From Apteryx mantelli (Eukaryota; Chordata; Aves; Apterygiformes; Apterygidae), in the NCBI RefSeq assembly GCF_036417845.1, contig NC_089979.1, positions 121,925,415-121,989,414 of the forward strand: a stretch of 64,000 bases of DNA. The letters run 5' to 3'. The number at the start of each line of letters is the position of its first letter. The stretch's first letter is position 1. Shown piece after piece: positions 58,440 through 64,000 of this stretch. The notes beneath the pieces were generated by a model that worked only from the letters and a program-made list of their open reading frames with translations, did not search any database and had not been told where the DNA came from. A program made the translations under genes and the position numbers.

Positions 58440-61400
58440 GTAAAGTGCTATGTTTGAGATTGTGAAATGACTTTGTTTTAAAGGTAGCAAATATGCACAA
58501 TGCAATGCTTACTGTTTTGTGGTCCTCCTCTTTGGTATACAGCTTTAGAGGCAACTTTTTTTTTTTTAATTTAAAATGTAAGCTGCACATCTATCATCCC
58601 TTCAAAACTCTTTCCTGTGAATGTTGCAGATGTAAATGTCATCTGGAAATTCTAATTTGTAATAAGAGGTAATTACTTAAATCATCTCCCCACCCTGCCC
58701 TCTGTCAGGAACAATATAGTTGCTGTCAGGGTATTCACCTTTGTTCTGAGAATTTTTCATACTCCTACTTTTTGTGATTAATTAGAGTATATTAATACCT
58801 GGGTTAGAGAAGGAACAGGCACACAGCAGTCTGTGTGCATGAGAACAAGTGAAGGCCTAAAGCAAAATCTTATGTATATCTTAATGCTTAAAAAGAGAAC
58901 CGAGCTTTCCCAGATTCAAGCAGAGCTATGTGTCTACTTAATAGAGACTGATCAAAGGAGGTTCCTTTCAGTGATTTGTAGAGAGGAAACAAATAATCAA
59001 CAAGCATTTGTTACAGAACTATTCTAAGAAAAAGGGAAGTGTTTTCTCTTTAGAGCACTTGTGTAACTCAAAGTTTATACAGCTTGTGCAGAATTGTCCA
59101 TCAGGATATGTAAATCTGTGGATCAGCTGTTCTTATTTCCATCTATGCCAACTGCCTAGTTTCCTAGTACTGATAATGCTTGCAACAGTCTGTCTTTAAA
59201 ATAGTAGTGTGTGTAAGGGAGCATATCCATTGTAGCGGTGTATCACTGATTCTAGCACGATTATCCATAGGAAGTGATAACCATTTCATTGAAAGGTGGC
59301 TGGCAGGAGAACAATAGACTATGCTAACATGATCAAAGTGCAGCTAGAGCATACATTAATGTTTCCCAGACAGAAAGGCCAATTTGACCAGCATAAATAA
59401 GATTCAATGACTATAACATGTTTGATTATATATGTTTGTATGGCAAAGAATCGGGGCGGAAGGGAACTGTATTCTAAAATACTGAATATTCTACAATTAG
59501 TATGCACAGTGTTTTCTCTGCATGTCTTCTTGCAGTCAATCATTAGTGCTATTAATGATACTAATGAACGACAAGCATGGTTTGAATTACAGTGGTTCTA
59601 GCCATAATTTAAAGGCAATATAGAAGGTGCCTGAAAGCAATCATGTCTGTGACCAGTTTCAAATATATCCCTAGAAGGTGTAAGTGGGGTAATCTCTCCT
59701 GGTCTCCCTCTCCAGTTGAGTCTTATTAAAGTCTTTAAATTGAAAATTGGCTAAAACCCTGGGAAAAGGGTACCTAAAACCTCTATCACAAATGACTCAA
59801 GAGGCTCGAATGGATCCTGAGACACCTAAGTTTCTCCATTCTTCTGCAATTGGCAAATTCCTGTGAAACCTACTGGCAAAGTATGGGCAACTCCCTCTCA
59901 AGTGCATTTTGTTTGTATAGGATATTAGAACCCAGCATTACTCTCCAACTTGCTCTGTTTTTATTCTGAAATGGTTACAATGTTGATGATCCACATGGAG
60001 GGATGGGAAGACCACAGATTCTACTACAGAAATTCCTGATTTTTTTTCCAGGTACCTTTTGTTGAAAACCTAGAAAATGTGAAACACATTCATGCAAAAC
60101 TTAAGTCACACACTCCAGCTGAAATGCTGTAATTATGTTGGGCTTAGTATACTCTGTACTGACCCCCTGCCCAAACTTGTGAACCTACATTGTGATATTC
60201 TCTTCAATGACATGATTACTTATTCCAAAATGAATGTGACATTTCAGAGTACCTATCACTCAAAGCAAAGCTCTTATTGACATCAGTTGAAACAAGCCAT
60301 ACCCCAGAGTATGAAATTGGACAGTACACACACAATTAGTGACTACCTGTGAAAAGTCTGTCACATGATTTGTCAGTATTACACGGAAGTACCTTGGTAG
60401 AGGCAGGAATATCATTTGAGTTTCTAGAGCAGCGACTGAGATGCTGAGTTTTCTCTTCCTTCAGAGCTCTGCCCCTTTTGTCGCGATAAATTGGGGAAGA
60501 ATTGTACAGATAACCTCCTTCACTACATCTTTTTTAATCCATAAAGCAAGTTCTTCCTGTACATTGAAAAACCTGTGTGGGAAATACTTTGAGATAATGC
60601 AATTAAACACTGGTTCATACTGTATATTCACAAGAAGCCAGCCACAGAATTTGGCTTCTACAGCATCATTTACAAAAAGAGTGAACCGTTTCCTTAGGAC
60701 CACACACACATGCACAGCAAAGCAACAACTATAGCATCACTGTTTTCCCCTTGAGCTCTACTAAGATTTCCTGGACAACATTTCTGTTTGACTTTACAAT
60801 ATGCCTTTGCTTATTTACTGACCAGAACTTTTACATGAGCAAGTATCTTTACACACCATATTCTTACTTCAGGAGGTTGTTGGTTCAGTTCAGTTGCACA
60901 AGGGCTTCTAAAGGAATGCTTCTACTTCTTCATGTGTCAGGAAAGTCAAAAGATCTGCCTCCCAAAATATGAATGCAATGCACATATTCTTAAAGAGTAA
61001 GGACACAGATTCCATAATCTGGAATCTGACACACTATATTGCCATATATAATGATAAACAGGTATTTTAACTGCAGTTCAGTCCCTTTTTAAAAGCATAC
61101 TAATTACTTTTAAACACTGAAAGCAGGGCTCTTGTGACCCTCAAAGATGAGCATGAATATGGGTCTCAGGACAACCTGGTGATGCTGGCCTCAACAGATA
61201 GTAAATAGCCCCTTCAACAGAAGGGAGACAGCAGTAACTTCTGTTTAGCCCAATCTATTGGGACTTGTTTTAGTTACGAAAAATGGGTGTAGATGCTGCA
61301 GAAATGTCTGAGATGTCTCAGATTTAAATTTGAAGGAAAATACTGAAAGCTCTCTTGCCTAGATCAAAGATACCGATTCAAGTAAAATTCCCTTGGATTA

Positions 61401-64000
61401 ACCAAAGGAGAGGAAGCAGAAGTCTAAGTCTTAGAAAAAAATAAAAAAAAAATTTTTAAAGAATACTTCACTTTCTATGATATCAAAATAACAGAGTCTA
61501 CCAACATATCTTTTCGCTTAAACAGTACACCAAGCCCTTAATTTACCAGCTATATATAGTACAGCTATATCTGGATACAGCTTTTCTTTCTGATTCTTTC
61601 ATATTTAATGGATGGAGGATGGAATAGCACAACACTTCAGAATCAGTTTCATAGGGGTTATATTGTCCCTCATCACCTTTTTATAATGTACTCATCAAAT
61701 GTACCATTTGAAAAAGATTTCCTGGCTTCCCACTCCCTACTTAATTATTCTAGTCTCAGGATACAGTGTGTTAGCCACATGCTGGAACACACACACACAC
61801 ACAAAAAACAAAACAAGCAAAAAACCCCTCCCACATGCAATGTCACAGAAATAAAGGACTCCTTTATGTTCTACTGAAGCTCACAGAATGTTTCTAGAAA
61901 TCATATTGTTGTCAACAGCTAATAAAAGAATCCCAGATCTTTGCAGTCAACAAATTATGCATTGTATTCCTGAGTTTCAAAGTGTTTTGAGTGTTTTATG
62001 AGGGAATTAAAGGTTCATCTATTTTTAAAAAATTGCCTGAAAAAAGTTAAACAGATAGACAAGCAGAATAGAAGCACTGAGTGTGCCCATAGCTTCATGT
62101 GTATCCATCACAATTTCATACAAAAGATATGACTTGCATGAGTTAACTCTCTCAACACAATCTCACCTGTTGTTTAGATTGATAAAAGCCCTATATCACT
62201 TATTCTTCCAACTACTAAAGCACATGATCTCTGCAACTGTATCCTAACAACTTAAAAGCATAGGTATAACTACTAGCGTAACCAAAATATGTAGAAATAA
62301 AAGCAATGAACTGGAGGATAATTTGGGGGTCGTTTCAATGCCACATTTTTATAAAACAGCCAGAAAAAAATGGCCTTTCCAACTGCTCCCTCAGGGTATT
62401 TCCAGTACCTTCTCAGAGATTTATTGTGCTGCTGGGTATCTTTAGCACACTGTCAGACCACACTTGCAAAGGTGCTCTTTCCAGATAGGAAGGACTCTGA
62501 TTTGGGGCAACCATTCTAAAGAAAAGTTTTCAGGAGAATCTGTTCCTTCTGCTGCTGGGACAGCAGGAAGCAGTACTGTAAAGGCAGCATGAGAGGATCT
62601 GTCTTTATTTCTTCTCCCAGTAATAAACATGCACAATAATTCTGTTTACTGAATGCACGTCTGTTTGAGCTAATCCACTGATGTGTAGCCTGAGCAGTCA
62701 TATAAACTTAATATTTTGCACCTGTGGATCCTGAAAGCAGAGAACAATGTTCCTTGTCAAAGTCTTAAAATAAAGTATAAAGCTTTCATATTAGCTGAGG
62801 GAGGCTCCTGCATAGATTTTCTCTGGAACTCCTTCTGTCCTCTTTAAGGTTCTAAGAACAACACGAACAGCCCTTAGCACAACTAACAAATAAACCTGCT
62901 ATGCTAGCTATGCTATTGCCAATAATTTTCCCAATCATTTCTGATGCCACTAACTCAGCCTGTCTTTATTGGCTGGGGCCCAGGATTAAGCTTAATATCT
63001 TAAACTGTAATTGCAGATGGGTACAGTCAAGAGTGAACTTTCAGTCCCATTTCCTCTCTGCATTTCATAATCTGTAAACACTAGATTTGGTCTAAAATTG
63101 GCTTACATAGCCACTACTCTGCAAATACTAAACCCCTAGCTAGGGTTTTACTAAACAGGGTCTTTCACTAAACTGTTGCCAAAACACAGTGTAGATGTCA
63201 AACACGCCCTGCTAAGACAATCAAGCCTGTCCATAGGGCTTTCCAACATGATTCACATTCACATTATCTGATACCTATGAAGACCAGCAAGACTAGGGAC
63301 ATTTTTTGATTTCTTACTCTGTGTGTCTGTGCAAGAAGATCACCTCTGATTTCCTCAGCTCTTATATCTCTTGTACCAGTATTCACATTCCAGAGGAACC
63401 CAAATTGCTACAAATTCTACGAATGTGTCCAAGAAAGCATCATTTCAAGCATACCAGTCTCCCCGACTTCAGTGGTGTTCTCTTCCGAGTTAGATCTGAG
63501 ACTGAAAGTTCACTCTTGACTCTGTAATGATGCCTGATCTCAGGACCACCAACTTTAGTTTCAAGTTGAAGCTTGAAAAGGTGGTAGTTGATTTAAGAAA
63601 CGAATCACTGAACTAGAATGAAAGGCTGTATATTTTTTTCAATGCCTGAAAGGCCGAGGCTTCCACCAATTCAGGATCCCCCTGTGGTTCCTACTATAAA
63701 AACAGCCTCTGCTTCTTTCAGAAGCGTGCAGTTAAGCCAGACAGCTTGTTAGGAAGAGAAATGAAATATGATAGGTGTCAAACAGCAGAAGAGACTTATT
63801 TGGCTAGGATTACATGAGCATCTGAGATAGCACTACAATGCAAACTTCTGGGAAAGCTACTATCATTCAGCCCCCCTTCCTCCTTCTTCCCGCTTATAAA
63901 CAAATGTACATGAACACTTTGTGGAAAGTGAATTTCAGATCTGAGGATTATGTTCCTGGAAACCTAATTCCAAGGGCCTTGCTTGACAACTAACATCTCA
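58440..64000. other. Intergenic DNA
   Basis: No recognised gene, RNA or transposon. There is a short ACACAC stretch near 61788-61802. All ORFs here are under about 100 codons and look like chance. Confidence 0.65.

Noticed and set aside
1..64000. CRISPR arrays, operons, tRNA or rRNA genes
   Set aside because: None seen; the window is animal nuclear DNA, and its only tandem arrays are simple repeats.

Overview
The window looks like nuclear DNA of a bird, or less likely another sauropsid. It is AT-rich and intron-rich, holds few repeats, and has one large CR1 LINE ending in the ATTCTGTG-type tail typical of birds and reptiles. There is no prokaryotic gene organisation. One large gene fills the left 45.5 kb on the minus strand: a collagen VI chain of the alpha-4/alpha-5/alpha-6 type. 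Its signal-peptide exon is at about 45.5 kb. Transcription runs leftward, and the 3' part (end of the triple helix and the C-terminal VWA domains) lies beyond base 1.

Right to left the gene reads as follows. A signal peptide exon (45419-45501) is followed by a decayed VWA exon relic (43816-44429). Seven intact single-exon VWA modules come next (42793-43380, 40640-41239, 39333-39956, 37653-38204, 36259-36807, 35263-35847, 32693-33268). All are symmetric phase 1-1 exons. A final VWA-like module is split over several exons (28399-28748, 26038-26116, 24423-24568, ending in 24236-24328). The last of these also carries the Cys-rich neck and the first Gly-X-Y triplets. Fourteen further short phase-0 collagen exons (27 to 72 bp, including a 51-bp and a 66-bp exon) run from 22860 down to 343. 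About 1,860 codons are visible and join without a stop if the relic is skipped. As remembered, the exon-size series matches human COL6A6 codon for codon, so no helix exon seems to be missing. Which paralog this is (COL6A4, A5 or A6-like) cannot be settled from the window.

The 9.3-kb intron at 4311-13600 holds a 5'-truncated CR1 on the plus strand (about 8320-12003). Its 956-codon endonuclease/reverse transcriptase ORF is open, but the upstream esterase-like ORF1 is frameshifted and has lost its catalytic His, so the copy is probably dead.

The right 18.5 kb (45502-64000) is 5' flank or intergenic DNA with no recognisable gene. It contains one possible orphan plus-strand exon (58323-58439) and small simple repeats.

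The most notable points are the decayed VWA exon inside an otherwise open gene, an N-terminal VWA array longer than the seven modules of mammalian alpha-4/5/6, a GC-AG intron, and two consecutive Gly-less triplets at a helix exon junction.
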